Shown here piece by piece: positions 54,172 to 61,038 of a DNA stretch of 61,038 nucleotides (the first letter of the stretch is position 1; each line of letters opens with the position of its first letter). This DNA is from CAG-791 sp002449595 (GTDB lineage Bacteria > Bacillota > Clostridia > Lachnospirales > Lachnospiraceae). The notes below the pieces were generated by a model. The model searched no databases. It saw nothing but the letters and a program-made list of their open reading frames with translations, and was not told the DNA's origin. Location: assembly GCA_946539855.1 (NCBI GenBank), contig CAMNHV010000011.1:1-61038 (forward strand), given 5' to 3'. A program made the position numbers and the translations under genes.

Positions 54172-55962
54172 ATGTATGGAGCAGTTTTAGGCGACATGAT
54201 CGGCGCACCGTATGAGTTCGACAGGGGTGACAAGACAAAGGATTTCCCGTTGTTCAGCAAGAGATCCGGCTACACCGACGACAGCGTCATGACACTCGCG
54301 GTGGCGGAGGCGCTGCTGGATGCCAGGGAAAAGGGCGTCGAAACGGACGAAAAAGCAGTCAAGAAGCTGCTTGTCGATTCCATGCGACGCTGGGGCAATA
54401 AGTATCCGAACGCAGGCTACGGCGGAAGGTTCAACTGGTGGCTGGGCGACCAGAACATGGGCCCTTACGGCAGCTACGGAAACGGATCCGCGATGCGCGT
54501 GTCGGCAGCAGGGTGGCTCTACAGCAGCCTTGAGACCACCAGAAAGATGGCACGGTGGACCGCGGAAGTCACGCATAACCATCCGGAGGGAGTCAAAGGT
54601 GCGGAAGCGGTGGCCAGTGCGATTTTCATGGCCAGAGAAAATGCAACTAAGGACGAGATCCGCGACTATATCACTCGCGAATTTGGCTATGATCTCAGCC
54701 GTACCTGCGATGAAATAAGGCCTGGATACCACCACGTCGAAAGCTGTCAGGAAACGGTGCCGGAGGCGATTACAGCTTTTCTTGAGGGAAAAGATTTTGA
54801 AGACGTGATCCGGACTGCCGTATCCCTCGGAGGAGACTGCGATACCCTGACCTGCATTGCGGGCAGTATTGCGGAAGCATTTTTTGGCGTGCCGCTCGGA
54901 ATGATGGCGGAATGCCAGAGCCGCATGGAAGAGGAGATGCAGGCGGTCATGGAGCGGTTCGAAGAGGCCGTCGGCAGATACCAGAGCCATACGGCGGACA
55001 GCTTCGGGAATGAGGAACTTGTCGCGGCAATGAGAGCCGCCCATGAAGAAGGCGGAGATGAGGCGACCATAAAGGTCCTGGACCTGCTCATCAGGAAGAT
55101 CGCTGAAGGAGGCGAGATCGTTCTGCCGGTCCAGCTGTCGCCGTCGGCCTATGACATGCTGGGCGACCTGAACAAGATCACGGCCGGAGATACGGTGACT
55201 TCTACGGAAGAGATCCGCATGAAGCCGCAGACGCTTACAGACAAAGACGGCGGAATATGGTATGTAGTATTTACAGATTATGAGGAGGCCGGCAAGGGCG
55301 AAGCTTCCTCCACGGTCAACCAGCTGCTGAAGGAGATCGTGAAAGTCGCCCTGGAAGATGAAGGCAAAATGGGCCTGATCGTGAACCCGTGGGAGGATCC
55401 GATCACGCTGAATAAGGAGGTATTGGAGATGATTCTTGATGCATCGAAGCCAAATAATCATATCTATTTTGATGTCGGCGATATCACGAAGCTCGACGTG
55501 GAGTGCATCGTCAATGCGGCGAACCGGTCGCTTCTGGGAGGAGGCGGCGTTGATGGCGCGATCCACCGCGCCGCCGGCCCGAAGCTACTGGAAGAATGTC
55601 AGACGCTCGGAGGGTGTGATACAGGGGAAGCGAAGATCACCGGCGGCTACAATCTGAAGGCACGGTACATCATCCATACGGTCGGCCCCATCTACAGTGA
55701 GGGCGATCCTGGATGTGAAAAGCTTCTTTCCAGCTGCTATCACAACAGTCTGGAGCTGGCAAAGGAACATGATATTCATTCCATTGCTTTTCCCGCAATT
55801 TCCACCGGCGTGTATGGATATCCTGCGGATAAAGCGGCAGCTGTCGCCCTGAGAACGATCAGCAGCTGGCTGTCGGAGAACGAGGATTACGGGATGGCAG
55901 TCATCATGTCCTGCTTCAGTGAAAGAATGTTTGAGACGTATCAGAAGGTGATAGGGAAGTAA
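54172..55962 (+). CDS. ADP-ribosylglycohydrolase-SseB-macrodomain fusion
   Basis: A 596-residue three-part protein. Residues 1-~265 are an ADP-ribosylglycohydrolase (DraG type) with YTDDS (34-38) and GGDCDT (220-225) as magnesium ligands. Residues ~290-425 resemble an SseB N-terminal domain (VLPVQLSP, WYVVFTDY, GLIVNPW). Residues ~430-596 are a macrodomain with VGDIT, VNAANRSLLGGGGVDGAIH and ISTGVYGYP. Both end domains bind or remove ADP-ribose, so the protein probably reverses ADP-ribosylation or clears its metabolites. AGGAGGTAAAAG precedes ATG. A secreted hypothetical follows after one base. Confidence 0.87.
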   Translation: MYGAVLGDMIGAPYEFDRGDKTKDFPLFSKRSGYTDDSVMTLAVAEALLDAREKGVETDEKAVKKLLVDSMRRWGNKYPNAGYGGRFNWWLGDQNMGPYGSYGNGSAMRVSAAGWLYSSLETTRKMARWTAEVTHNHPEGVKGAEAVASAIFMARENATKDEIRDYITREFGYDLSRTCDEIRPGYHHVESCQETVPEAITAFLEGKDFEDVIRTAVSLGGDCDTLTCIAGSIAEAFFGVPLGMMAECQSRMEEEMQAVMERFEEAVGRYQSHTADSFGNEELVAAMRAAHEEGGDEATIKVLDLLIRKIAEGGEIVLPVQLSPSAYDMLGDLNKITAGDTVTSTEEIRMKPQTLTDKDGGIWYVVFTDYEEAGKGEASSTVNQLLKEIVKVALEDEGKMGLIVNPWEDPITLNKEVLEMILDASKPNNHIYFDVGDITKLDVECIVNAANRSLLGGGGVDGAIHRAAGPKLLEECQTLGGCDTGEAKITGGYNLKARYIIHTVGPIYSEGDPGCEKLLSSCYHNSLELAKEHDIHSIAFPAISTGVYGYPADKAAAVALRTISSWLSENEDYGMAVIMSCFSERMFETYQKVIGK

Positions 55963-55963
55963 G

Positions 55964-56464
55964 ATGCGAGTTGTTTTTGGGGGACTGATTCTAAGTGTTT
56001 TGCTGGTACTGATAAGTGTTCTGGGGATAGCGAAAAGCAGTCCGGCGGGCCCTGCCCAGACAGATAAAGCAGAAATGGCGGCACCCGAGTCAGTCTCTAT
56101 GCACTACGATGTGATCGAATGGAAGGATGACCCTAAGATTGGAAAAGTTCAGCCGGGCTATTACAAGCGGGTCGGAATTGCCAAAGGTGACATGACTTAC
56201 GAGGAAATGCTGGAACTGAACGAGGCTGCAGGCCGGGGGTGCCTCATCATAAATGATGACGGGACTGCTGTTTTTGAGTTTGATGGAGAAAAGACAGAAT
56301 ACGTATATGACGAGTTTAATCTCTATTTGGCGGAAGACACTGCAAGAACTGACGGGTTCCGCTATACATTTATCGGAGGCAGGCTGCTTGTTGACGATGG
56401 TTCAACGATCACGCAGTATTTGAAGATGTCGGAAGAAGAAGCTGAGTCTTATTCGGAGGATTGA
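55964..56464 (+). CDS. exported or membrane-anchored hypothetical protein
   Basis: A 166-residue protein with one N-terminal hydrophobic segment (about 5-23), which may be an anchor or signal, and an acidic mixed alpha/beta domain outside, with YDVIEWKD and FEFDGEKTEYVYDE. It starts one base after the stop of the ADP-ribose fusion gene, so it is probably co-translated with it. No recognised family. Confidence 0.6.
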   Translation: MRVVFGGLILSVLLVLISVLGIAKSSPAGPAQTDKAEMAAPESVSMHYDVIEWKDDPKIGKVQPGYYKRVGIAKGDMTYEEMLELNEAAGRGCLIINDDGTAVFEFDGEKTEYVYDEFNLYLAEDTARTDGFRYTFIGGRLLVDDGSTITQYLKMSEEEAESYSED

Positions 56465-56536
56465 CGATTATTATCGAATAACAAAGGCGCAGGTGGCAGT
56501 ATTCTGTTTGATTCCGGCTGTGTGGAGGTTCGTCAA

Positions 56537-56926
56537 GTGGGATTCTGGGTGTTCATGCTGATCATGACTTTACTCATACCGATTATGATGATTGCATTCG
56601 GAAAATTCTTTTCTAAAAGAGCTCCGAAGAGTATCAACTACGCCGTTGGATACCGCACAAAAAGATCCATGATGAACATGGAAACATGGAAGTTTGCCCA
56701 CGCGTATTTTGGCAGGCTCTGGTTCATCTGCGGGCTGATACTTCTGCCGATCTCTGCTGTCGTGATGCTGCTTGTGCTCGGAAAGGACGACAGCACCGTT
56801 GGAACGGTTGGAGAGATTCTTACGATCGTGCAGCTGATTCCGCTGATTGGGGCGGTCATTCCGACTGAAAAAGCGCTGAAGAAGAACTTTGATGAGTTTG
56901 GACGGCGTCGGAAAGAAACGTTGTGA
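56537..56926 (+). CDS. SdpI/YfhL family membrane protein
   Basis: A 129-residue protein with three membrane segments and the SdpI signature YRTKRSMMNMETWKFAH in the middle. B. subtilis SdpI is the immunity protein for the SdpC toxin. GTG at 56537 is eight bases after GGAGG; an upstream in-frame GTG (56522) precedes that site and is rejected. No toxin gene is near, so it may be an orphan immunity or a general stress protein. Confidence 0.82.
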   Translation: MGFWVFMLIMTLLIPIMMIAFGKFFSKRAPKSINYAVGYRTKRSMMNMETWKFAHAYFGRLWFICGLILLPISAVVMLLVLGKDDSTVGTVGEILTIVQLIPLIGAVIPTEKALKKNFDEFGRRRKETL

Positions 56927-57022
56927 CGGAGTACTACTGAGTATCTGTGTTACGGGGAAAAAGTTTTGGAACGGAATCCTGTGTATTGACCGCATAGAAT
57001 GAATCACTTCGGCATATGTCCT

Positions 57023-57057
57023 AGAGCCCTCGGTATATTCCGGGGGCTCTTGCATTT
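57023..57057 (+). terminator. terminator after the SdpI-like gene
   Basis: AGAGCCCTCGG (57023-57033) pairs with CCGGGGGCTCT (57040-57050) with one G-T pair, followed by TGCATTT. Confidence 0.75.
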
Positions 57058-57096
57058 GAGCGATAAAGCCGAGCGTGCAGTTCGTTTGTGCCTGTA

Positions 57097-57498
57097 TCAA
57101 ACAGTTACATTGATTCCCAGCACATTTTTGAAAGTTTTGTCCATCCGGAGCGAGACCGAGAAGGTGTAGATTTCGTCTGTGAAGATGAACTCGTGAAGGC
57201 CGTTTTCCAGGGTCCTGATATGGACTTCAGCGTGGCATGCGCTCATCATCGGGAACTCAATGCAGCCGAGAACATCCCGCTGTAACAGCCCAGAGATTGT
57301 AATGTCAGACGGTTTCACTGACTGGCCGCAGTATTCACCGTTCTGTACATACGGTGCTTCCCTGTAATACAGGTACAGCCTGTCTGCAGTCATTGACCGG
57401 CAGCTTGTTTTGGCAAACAGCATGGCGATTTGACGATAGAGAGAGTATTCAAATTGAAATGCTCTTTTGTACGGGTTGGCAATGTTGATTTTCAGCAT
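57097..57498 (-). CDS. hypothetical protein downstream of a structured RNA
   Basis: A 133-residue protein without membrane segments, with several Cys and Tyr residues (KTSCRSMTADRLYLYY, GLLQRDVLGC). AAAGGAG is seven bases before ATG 57498; the ATG two codons upstream is too close to it. It lies directly downstream of a long structured leader on the same strand. No known family recognised. It is the only minus-strand gene in a plus-strand stretch. Confidence 0.55.
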   Translation of the reverse strand: MLKINIANPYKRAFQFEYSLYRQIAMLFAKTSCRSMTADRLYLYYREAPYVQNGEYCGQSVKPSDITISGLLQRDVLGCIEFPMMSACHAEVHIRTLENGLHEFIFTDEIYTFSVSLRMDKTFKNVLGINVTV

Positions 57499-57507
57499 AA
57501 TCATTCT

Positions 57508-57680
57508 CCTTTACGTGTGGGTGTGAGCCTCCTTGGTACGCTCGCCGCATCTGCGGGTCGTGACGCTACTTCGCCGGAGCATTCTGGCTGTAAAGGACAT
57601 CAAAAAACGACATCCTGATGGAGTGCAGGGCATACTTTGCCCGTGGGTCTCCTCATCAAAATGTCGATCAGTTTTTAAAG
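57508..57680 (-). ncRNA. candidate structured RNA (possibly raiA-type) on the minus strand
   Basis: On the minus strand CGACAT and ATGTCG (57661-57666 and 57608-57613) close a ~59-base imperfect hairpin with inner stems TGATG/CATCA and GGGCA/TGCCC, followed by TTTTTT. Downstream are a second GATGTC copy, a CCGC/GCGG hairpin (57545-57556) and GCGAGCGTACCAAGGAGGC, ending just before the next gene's ribosome binding site. Two blocks look like conserved RNA rather than protein code. From memory it recalls the raiA motif of Firmicutes, which I could not check. Confidence 0.5.
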
Positions 57681-57861
57681 ATTATGCCGAAATGAATCGG
57701 TACTAAATATATCATCATAAATTGGGGGAAATGTCAACGGTTTTCAGTAACATTATTATTGGACGGTTCCAGGGAGGACTCATGGAGAGAATAATGGCAT
57801 TAATATGGCAATTTAATAAGTGATTCATAGAATAATGAGATAATAGTGCTATAAATTGCAG
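57681..57861. other. AT-rich spacer
   Basis: Between the start of the RNA candidate and the next plus-strand gene. It is AT-rich with a CATAAT -10-like box on the minus strand near 57681-57686; nothing else is evident. Confidence 0.4.
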
Positions 57862-58248
57862 ATGATCGCGGATGGTCCCGGATTCTGCGCTGAAAACAAA
57901 GAGGCGTACATCATGTTTTCCGCAGGCTGGAAGAAGATCCGGACGTTTGCGGGCATCATCCTGAACCTGAATGACGTCGTTAAGCAGATGGAGAAGAGTA
58001 TTCGGGCTGCAATGGAACCGTTTGGCTGCAGGGATGTGAAAAAGGAAGAACGAGTCATCGCGGAGTATCCTGCCCGGGGGATCAGCTTCCGGTATACAGC
58101 GGCGGACGGCACGGAGATGTACAGCACGTCTCTGGCGGCCAAAAAAGGCAGCACGATCTATTACTTCCACTATTACACCAGATGGGAACTCGTGAAGGAA
58201 AACCAGGACGTTTATGAAAAGCTGCTGGGTGGTGTTAAGCGGGCGTAG
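57862..58248 (+). CDS. hypothetical protein, probably truncated at the N-terminus
   Basis: A frame of 128 residues with no good ribosome binding site at ATG 57862 or at a later ATG (57913). The C-terminal part (RYTAADGTEMYSTSLAAKKG then IYYFHYYTRWE) resembles the end of DcrB/PsbP-like secreted lipoproteins of Clostridia, but there is no signal peptide. I take it as the 3' part of a gene whose front has been lost, though it could still be expressed. Confidence 0.45.
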   Translation: MIADGPGFCAENKEAYIMFSAGWKKIRTFAGIILNLNDVVKQMEKSIRAAMEPFGCRDVKKEERVIAEYPARGISFRYTAADGTEMYSTSLAAKKGSTIYYFHYYTRWELVKENQDVYEKLLGGVKRA

Positions 58249-58292
58249 AAAAGGATTTTTAGGATACATTAAATATAAAAACGGGAAACATG

Positions 58293-58321
58293 TCGATAAT
58301 TTTAAAAACTGATGGTATACT
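58293..58321 (+). promoter_or_regulatory. candidate promoter of the AAA ATPase gene
   Basis: TCGATA (58293-58298), 17 bases, then TGG-TATACT (58313-58321), an extended -10. It lies about 60 bases before the ATPase start in AT-rich DNA. Confidence 0.5.
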
Positions 58322-58380
58322 ATGCGTAAATAATAATTATTAACGAAAAAACTGTTTTTAGTTTGAAAGAGGCGCCTGAT

Positions 58381-59565
58381 ATGAAAGTTTTGAAAATCAT
58401 TGCTGCCGGATTACCGCTATTTAAAGAAGAACTTGATATATGCCTTTATGCGCAGCAGAGAGTATCAGAGGATCAGAAGGACGTCCTTTTTCCCTTGTTT
58501 TCAAATATATATTTGAATCCGGCTAATGGGTTTATAGGAATCAATGCGTCAGGAAAGACATCTGTATTAAAGGTTATTCTTTTGGCACTGGGAATACTTA
58601 ATAATGAGCCGATCAATCACCTTGAAACCAAGGATATTCTAGGGAACGCTCAAGAGGCGGTTTTTAATATCTTTTTCTACACAGAATCAAATAAAGAGAT
58701 ATGCCGACTTGAAACAACGATAGCTTCGAGTAAGACAAAGACGGAGGGGACTGTATATAGAATCCTGTCTGAAAAACTGTGGTCGAAGCAGACTGATGAA
58801 GTGATTACGCGCAAATCTCTGCTTAATTTTGATAGAAAAGATCCTGTTTTGCTAAGAAGCGGACAGGAGGACTTTTTGTCCGATGACGTCAGCATTATGA
58901 TTGCCCGTAACAAGAAGACCGGGGAAAACATGAGAGTGGTGAATTTGCTTCAATTCACGAACGTCAATGTTCTTCCCTTTTCGGACAATATACCGTCAGA
59001 GGTCATTACTTATCTGGATCCGACAGTTGAAAGCCTGCAGTTTGAAGAGAAGGATCAAAAAACAGTCATTCGCCTGAAGTTCAAAGGCAAAGAAGAAATC
59101 GTGATGAACGATCCGATTCAGCTGAATAATTATCTGTCTTCAGGCACGGTAAAGGGGATAATTACGTTTACGCTGGCTCAGGAAGTGTTGCAAAAGGGCG
59201 GCTATCTTGTAGTTGATGAGGTGGAGAACCACTTTAATAAAGAAATCGTAACGACATTGATGCGCTTCTTTATGGACAGCAAGTTGAATAGGAATGGGGG
59301 TTCGCTGATCTTTTCAACCCACTATCCTGAACTGTTGGATGAATATGACAGAAACGACAGCATTTTTATAATCAGGAACAGAAACGGGATCACCGTCGAA
59401 AACCTGAGTACAATTCTGAAAAGAAATGACATAAAGAAGAGTGACGCATATCAGAGCGGATTCCTGGAAGGAACGACTCCTATGTATGATGCATACATGC
59501 GGCTGAAAAAAAGTATAGCCGCAGCGCTAAAGCAGGAGGCAGCCGATGAAATTGGCAAAGTATAA
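58381..59565 (+). CDS. AAA (ABC-type) ATPase of a probable two-gene defence module
   Basis: A 394-residue ATPase with Walker A GINASGKTS (53-61), Walker B YLVVDEVENHF (about 275-285) and a switch histidine in FSTHYPELL. It belongs to the OLD/AAA_15-like ATPases frequent in phage-defence and abortive systems. AAAGAGG is spaced for ATG 58381. GC content and codons are clearly lower than in the housekeeping region, suggesting transfer. The expected partner gene starts 20 bases before its stop but ends after 15 codons. Confidence 0.82.
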   Translation: MKVLKIIAAGLPLFKEELDICLYAQQRVSEDQKDVLFPLFSNIYLNPANGFIGINASGKTSVLKVILLALGILNNEPINHLETKDILGNAQEAVFNIFFYTESNKEICRLETTIASSKTKTEGTVYRILSEKLWSKQTDEVITRKSLLNFDRKDPVLLRSGQEDFLSDDVSIMIARNKKTGENMRVVNLLQFTNVNVLPFSDNIPSEVITYLDPTVESLQFEEKDQKTVIRLKFKGKEEIVMNDPIQLNNYLSSGTVKGIITFTLAQEVLQKGGYLVVDEVENHFNKEIVTTLMRFFMDSKLNRNGGSLIFSTHYPELLDEYDRNDSIFIIRNRNGITVENLSTILKRNDIKKSDAYQSGFLEGTTPMYDAYMRLKKSIAAALKQEAADEIGKV

Positions 59566-59593
59566 GGCCTGCATCAAAGATCCGGAAGAGTGA
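59546..59593 (+). pseudogene. 5' remnant of the ATPase partner gene
   Basis: GCAGGAGGCAGCCG precedes ATG 59546, which reads MKLAKYKACIKDPEE and stops. The start overlaps the ATPase end, as in intact pairs, where the second gene encodes a TOPRIM- or RloB-like protein with a similar MKLAKYKACI opening (recalled, unchecked). The rest is absent, so the module is probably inactive. Confidence 0.5.
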
Positions 59594-59732
59594 ATATACA
59601 TTACTGGATCTCTTGAAGATGTGAATTAAAGAGCTGAATTAGAATTGACTCCGTCAATAGATGCGTTCATTGACGAGGCGGTGACGGGACAGATTGTTCT
59701 ATGTCTGTTTCTCTCGATTATGTGAAGAGTCG
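59594..59732. other. intergenic remnant after the broken partner gene
   Basis: No long frame. It holds a small hairpin ATTGAC/GTCAAT (59644-59658) and a further TTGACG copy. Nothing else is recognisable. Confidence 0.4.
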
Positions 59733-59761
59733 TTGAATGCACGTTACAGAAAGGGTATAGT
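59733..59761 (+). promoter_or_regulatory. candidate sigma-A promoter with a ~190-base leader
   Basis: TTGAAT (59733-59738), 17 bases, TATAGT (59756-59761). The transcript would start near 59768, leaving a long leader before 59955 with hairpins GTTAG/CTAAC and CCCCT/AGGGG. I could not match it to a riboswitch class. Confidence 0.55.
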
Positions 59762-59954
59762 ATTTGTGGGTTAGCGCATTCTAACTATGCAAAAGTGCTT
59801 TTCGAATGATTACAGCTACGGCGAAGAGCGCAGCCTTTACCCCTCAGGGGCAGGCAACACGACACTTATGGTATCATGTCTTGTAATAGGGGAAGGAAAC
59901 GTCTACCTGAGAAGCAAAAAGCGTTTTGGGAAAAATTACAGAGAGGCAGCGGTC

Positions 59955-60170
59955 ATGTTCGGCAGAAAAAAGCAGGAAAAGCGATCCTATGATCCGCAGC
60001 AGGAGAAGCCGGTCATCAGAAAGAGTATATGTACCGGCGAAATGACAGCGGGATTTAAAGACCTGCATAGCGGAACCTATCATGACGTCATGCTGATCCG
60101 GGGTGAAGCGGATCTGCAGAAGTTCATGGAGATGTATGATATCGCATCCAGACCGGAGACAGAGTATTAA
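59955..60170 (+). CDS. small conserved hypothetical protein
   Basis: A 71-residue protein, MFGRKKQEKR then IRKSICTGEMTAGFKDLHSG. Similar small proteins are common in Lachnospiraceae without function. AGAGAGG precedes ATG 59955; the frame is open from 59787 but without a ribosome binding site. A terminator overlaps its stop. Confidence 0.65.
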   Translation: MFGRKKQEKRSYDPQQEKPVIRKSICTGEMTAGFKDLHSGTYHDVMLIRGEADLQKFMEMYDIASRPETEY

Positions 60171-60210
60171 TGCGGAAATGAGATCACTCAATTTCCGCAT
60201 TAACCTTTTC
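60167..60210 (+). terminator. terminator overlapping the small gene's stop
   Basis: TTAATGCGGAAAT (60167-60179) pairs with ATTTCCGCATTAA (60191-60203), extended by GAG/CTC with one bulge, then CCTTTTC. Confidence 0.85.
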
Positions 60211-60253
60211 TGGATATTTCTAATAGAGGACAGAGGGGCAGTGTCCCGCCTGC

Positions 60254-60649
60254 TCAATCTTCATAATCAATTCTCTCGACCTTAAAGATAACCGGCCGCG
60301 TGCCATCGGAACAGCAGCAGATCATTGTGTTTTCTTCCTTCATCCAGCCTTTCATAATGGAGCCGCCCTGGAGACCGGTGTAGATGTATCTGGAGATGGC
60401 ATCCCAGGCCTCGGAGCAGTGAGGCATCTTCGGACCGCCGGCCACGGTGTCCGGATCGGCATCCGTTTTTACCAGCGTGTTGAGTCCGCCGCGCCAGAAA
60501 TGGTCATTCTCTTCGTCGCGATAAAACTCAAACACATCGTCCACATTGTAGCAGGGGCATGCACCGGAGTTCGGATCAGCGCAATACTGCTGCTGAAGCT
60601 CCGGATACAGCTTCTTGTCGATCACAGTTACTCTGACTTTGTGTTTCAT
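60254..60649 (-). CDS. TIGR04076 family protein
   Basis: A 131-residue Cys-rich protein with VRVTVIDKKLYPEL at the N-terminus, CPCYNVDD, and WDAISRYIYTGLQGGS, the pattern of the TIGR04076 family. Function unknown; the clustered cysteines suggest metal or Fe-S binding. AGGGGGAAT precedes ATG. Confidence 0.8.
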   Translation of the reverse strand: MKHKVRVTVIDKKLYPELQQQYCADPNSGACPCYNVDDVFEFYRDEENDHFWRGGLNTLVKTDADPDTVAGGPKMPHCSEAWDAISRYIYTGLQGGSIMKGWMKEENTMICCCSDGTRPVIFKVERIDYED

Positions 60650-61038
60650 GCTATTCCCCCTATCGTTTTCCTTAATGCTTATAAAGGTTGCCTGCCGGCT
60701 ATAGAATGCCGCGCCCAGTCGATAGTCAAAACCTGATAATAGTCTACCACACTATCTGGAGGGGGCTTTGTTAAGGACATAATGACGATATATATGGATA
60801 GAAGCGGAGGGAAAAGCATATGAAAGCAGACTATAAAAACTGGATGCCAAAGGAAGTATGAAGCGGAACACTAACCGCCTGAAAAGAAAAGACCTGAGAA
60901 GTGCTTGTAAGCAAATCTCAGGTCTTTGTGAGTTATTCAGTTCCAAAAGGGCATGCTGTCGAAAATGTTATTCTTGCACATCCCATACAGTACCCTTCAT
61001 AGGGTGACCAAAATAAGATCTCGACATTTTTTTGTTCC
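60650..61038. other. gene-poor end of window with a methyltransferase scrap
   Basis: No full gene. At 60820-60861 AGCGGAGGGAAAAGC precedes an ATG reading MKADYKNWMPKEV then stop, like the first residues of Clostridial SAM methyltransferases; the rest is missing. A hairpin AAAGACCTGAGA/TCTCAGGTCTTT (60888-60899 and 60916-60927), with an inner TGCTT/AAGCA stem, follows and is terminator-like. The last 100 bases show nothing. Confidence 0.45.

Noticed and set aside
57088..57285. 65-residue plus-strand frame opposite the hypothetical gene at 57097-57498
   Set aside because: No ribosome binding site, whereas the minus-strand frame has AAAGGAG at ideal spacing.
1..61038. CRISPR arrays, tRNA or rRNA genes, insertion sequences, attachment sites
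   Set aside because: No regular direct repeats, no tRNA-like CCA/T-arm patterns, no transposase frames and no convincing flanking repeats were seen.

Overview
The window reads as chromosome of a Gram-positive, fairly high-GC member of the Clostridia, most likely Lachnospiraceae. This is inferred from gene content and style: strong AGGAGG ribosome binding sites, a PASTA Ser/Thr kinase with its PP2C phosphatase, fused SecDF, a MurE with the DNPR motif for meso-diaminopimelate, DUF5721 and DUF2974 proteins, and an NifU-like/GGGtGRT pair. I see no rRNA, tRNA, CRISPR array, prophage or intact insertion sequence.

Layout. 0-3.1 kb: esterase, M3 peptidase and a small membrane protein. 3.1-10.7 kb: a complete five-gene peptide-type ABC transporter (binding protein, two permeases, two ATPases) with a leader hairpin, an internal stem-loop and an elaborate multi-hairpin spacer before the ATPase genes. 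10.7-12.3 kb: small membrane and TraX-like genes. 12.4-17.9 kb (minus): a MoxR-type AAA ATPase with a von Willebrand protein, a membrane protein of unknown role, and a CstA-like transporter. 18-19.9 kb: Y-family polymerase with a small YolD-like partner. 19.9-24.2 kb (minus): ttcA-like, truB, pyrI, pyrB, DUF5721, DUF1294. 24.3-29.5 kb: DUF2974, then aspS, an Sfp-type transferase and a CNNM/TlyC protein on the minus strand. 29.6-46.8 kb: a long plus-strand housekeeping run, secDF-recJ, murE-priA-def-fmt-yugP-rsmB-rlmN, then phosphatase-kinase-rsgA. 46.9-52.3 kb: Dabb protein, Fe-S scaffold plus GGGtGRT protein, NhaC antiporter, glutaredoxin-like, nicotinamidase-like and SRAP proteins. 52.4-61 kb: a lower-GC accessory tail with TetR-CPBP, a NUDIX remnant, a DraG-SseB-macro fusion, an SdpI-like protein, a structured RNA candidate, an AAA ATPase whose partner gene is cut off after 15 codons, and other gene scraps.

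The housekeeping genes link translation (def, fmt, rsmB, rlmN, truB, aspS, rsgA), wall synthesis and its kinase control, replication restart and repair (priA, recJ, Y-polymerase, SRAP), and pyrimidine synthesis. The most interesting unexplained items are the cloverleaf-like spacer at 8.27-8.40 kb, the minus-strand structured RNA at about 57.51-57.68 kb, the scaffold/GGGtGRT pair, the ADP-ribose triple fusion, and low-complexity insertions recurring in four housekeeping enzymes.
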